Source of the DNA: Microcoleaceae cyanobacterium UBA11344
GTDB lineage: Bacteria > Cyanobacteriota > Cyanobacteriia > Cyanobacteriales > Microcoleaceae
Reading direction: 5' to 3'
NCBI GenBank assembly: GCA_003483675.1
Contig: DMYK01000080.1
Location: forward strand, 1,596 to 9,606
Length of the DNA stretch: 8,011 bases
Under the pieces are notes generated by a model that worked only from the letters and a program-made list of their open reading frames with translations, searched no databases and was not told the DNA's origin. The position numbers and the translations under genes were made by a program. Shown piece by piece: positions 5,841-8,011 of this stretch. Within the stretch, counting starts at the first letter, position 1. Each line of letters opens with the position of its first letter.

Positions 5841-6770
5841 CTAAAGAATTTTGGATTTCAGCCAAGCGGCGGGGAGACACTGCAATTTCTGAGAATTGGT
5901 AACGTAGGCCCGCTTCTGGAACACGTCGTACTGATTCCGTTCGATCGCATTTAAGATTCTGCTATAAAGCATCGTAGCAGCCCAAACAGTCCAGCGGATA
6001 TCGGGACTCAGCACTTTAATTCCCGGTTCGGCGCTAGTATATAATTTGCGAGCTCGCTGAATTTGAAAGCGCATCAATTCCCGCCAGCGGTTGTCAATTA
6101 CACCGTTGAATAAATCTGCTTCGGTATAGTTAAACAGCGCTAAGTCTTCTAAGGGAATGTAAATGCGGCCACGGCGGGCATCTTCTCCGACATCGCGCAA
6201 AATGTTAGTCAACTGTTTGGCGATACCGAGGGAAATCGCCTCTTCTTTGGGAATTTGACTGTCCCAGTGCCAATTCCAGTTAGTAGCGGGACTCGATTCG
6301 TCCACACCCATCACAGACATCGACATCATCCCGACAGTACCGGCTACCCGATAACAATAAAGATTGAGCTCTTCAAAAGTTTCGTAGCGGCTGCGGTACA
6401 AGTCCATTTGCTGGCCCGCAATCATCTCTCGAAACGGCCCAATGTCGATCGGGAAACGAGAAAGCGTATCCACCAAAGCTACGTCTAAATCGTCGTGGGG
6501 GTGGCCGGCAAACACCGATTCTAGGCGTTTTTCCCACAAATTGAGGGTTTCAGGCGTTGTGGCATCAGAACCAGGGCCGTCTACGAGTTCGTCGGTGCGG
6601 CGGCACCAGACGTAAATCGCCCAAATCGCCCGACGCTTGGCTTCGGGCATGAGTTGAGTGCCTAAATAAAAATTTTTGGCATAACTCGCGGTGACTTGGC
6701 GACAGAGTTCGTAGGATTCATCCAAAGAGGCCAGAGTTCTCATGCACTGGAGTTTTGACAGTTGCAGCAT
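5841..6770 (-). CDS. crtB: 15-cis-phytoene synthase (EC 2.5.1.32)
   Basis: This 309-residue enzyme joins two geranylgeranyl diphosphates to phytoene via prephytoene diphosphate, the first committed step of carotenoid synthesis. Both Mg-diphosphate binding Asp-rich motifs of the squalene/phytoene synthase family are present: D60-E-L-V-D64 in YVWCRRTDELVDGP and D193-V-G-E-D197 in LTNILRDVGEDARRGRIYIP. Other family landmarks are SYAKNFYLGTQLMPEAKRRAIWAIY (residues 29-53) and YRVAGTVGMM (140-149). Length is normal and the protein is complete. Start ATG 6770 matches the N-terminus I recall from other cyanobacteria (MLQL...MRTL); Met10 is an alternative, and no Shine-Dalgarno is visible for either. 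It follows crtP on the same strand after 92 nt, so co-transcription is likely. Confidence 0.96.
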   Translation of the reverse strand: MLQLSKLQCMRTLASLDESYELCRQVTASYAKNFYLGTQLMPEAKRRAIWAIYVWCRRTDELVDGPGSDATTPETLNLWEKRLESVFAGHPHDDLDVALVDTLSRFPIDIGPFREMIAGQQMDLYRSRYETFEELNLYCYRVAGTVGMMSMSVMGVDESSPATNWNWHWDSQIPKEEAISLGIAKQLTNILRDVGEDARRGRIYIPLEDLALFNYTEADLFNGVIDNRWRELMRFQIQRARKLYTSAEPGIKVLSPDIRWTVWAATMLYSRILNAIERNQYDVFQKRAYVTNSQKLQCLPAAWLKSKIL

Positions 6771-6796
6771 CCGAGAATAAGAAATTTAAAGATTAG

Positions 6797-6833
6797 AATT
6801 GACACTCCCCCGTTTAGAAAACGGGAGATTCTT
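6797..6833. repeat. Hairpin resembling an IS200/IS605-type element end
   Basis: The stretch reads AATTGACACTCCCCCG, then TTTAGAAAAC, then GGGAGATTCTT. Bases 6805-6815 fold against 6819-6827 around the loop AGA, with CC at 6807-6808 bulged. The layout GACACTCCCCCGT...ACGGGGGATTCTT is one I associate with the ends of cyanobacterial tnpB-carrying IS200/IS605 elements. No transposase remains, so this would be a solo end or a tiny non-autonomous copy. It lies inside the crtP-crtB leader region and would be transcribed with the operon. Confidence 0.5.
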
Positions 6834-6843
6834 TTACGTCTTT

Positions 6844-8011
<1,168 letters not shown>

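Noticed and set aside
6799..6827. TTGACA box as a plus-strand promoter
   Set aside because: No -10 lies at the right distance (the region is CGGGAG), no plus-strand gene follows, and the box is part of the repeat-like hairpin.

Overview
The window comes from a cyanobacterium. Three HIP1 palindromes (GCGATCGC) occur in 8 kb. A carotenoid crtP-crtB pair typical of oxygenic phototrophs is present, valyl-tRNA synthetase has the cyanobacterial style, and several dispersed-repeat classes common in large filamentous genomes are packed between genes. The repeat types (heptamer tandem repeats, a GAAACCGGGTTTC hairpin, a GGGGCGGGTT inverted-repeat unit) suggest an Oscillatoria/Microcoleus-like filamentous strain. 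That genus-level guess is inference only.

Layout: (1) 1-1560, plus strand: the C-terminal part of an FAD-dependent oxidoreductase whose start lies left of the window. (2) 1561-2113: a compact unit made of one GxxExxY-family gene (minus strand, TTG start) between two 38-nt inverted repeats, with a possible 5-bp direct repeat (CTCTT) on either side. (3) 2162-4906, plus strand: complete valS, with a G/C-run palindromic repeat translated in frame near its C-terminal coiled coil. (4) 4907-5337: about 430 bases with no gene, filled by heptamer repeats, a long inverted repeat, a nested inverted-repeat (MITE-like) unit and a second heptamer array that ends 3 nt before the next start codon. (5) 5338-5772, plus strand: a short protein resembling the N-terminal part of the pilus motility/taxis protein HmpF. 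(6) 5841-8011, minus strand: crtB (phytoene synthase) downstream of crtP (phytoene desaturase, 5' end beyond the right edge). A hairpin resembling an IS200/IS605-type element end lies in the 92-nt gap between them.

The only clear functional unit is crtP-crtB, the first two committed steps of carotenoid synthesis: CrtB makes phytoene and CrtP desaturates it. The other genes are unrelated neighbours. The most unusual content is the repeats and where they sit: flanking a single small nuclease-like gene, inside a housekeeping gene, inside an operon, and against a start codon. I do not see a multi-gene novel system. The best candidate for something under-described is the GxxExxY gene with its matched inverted repeats.
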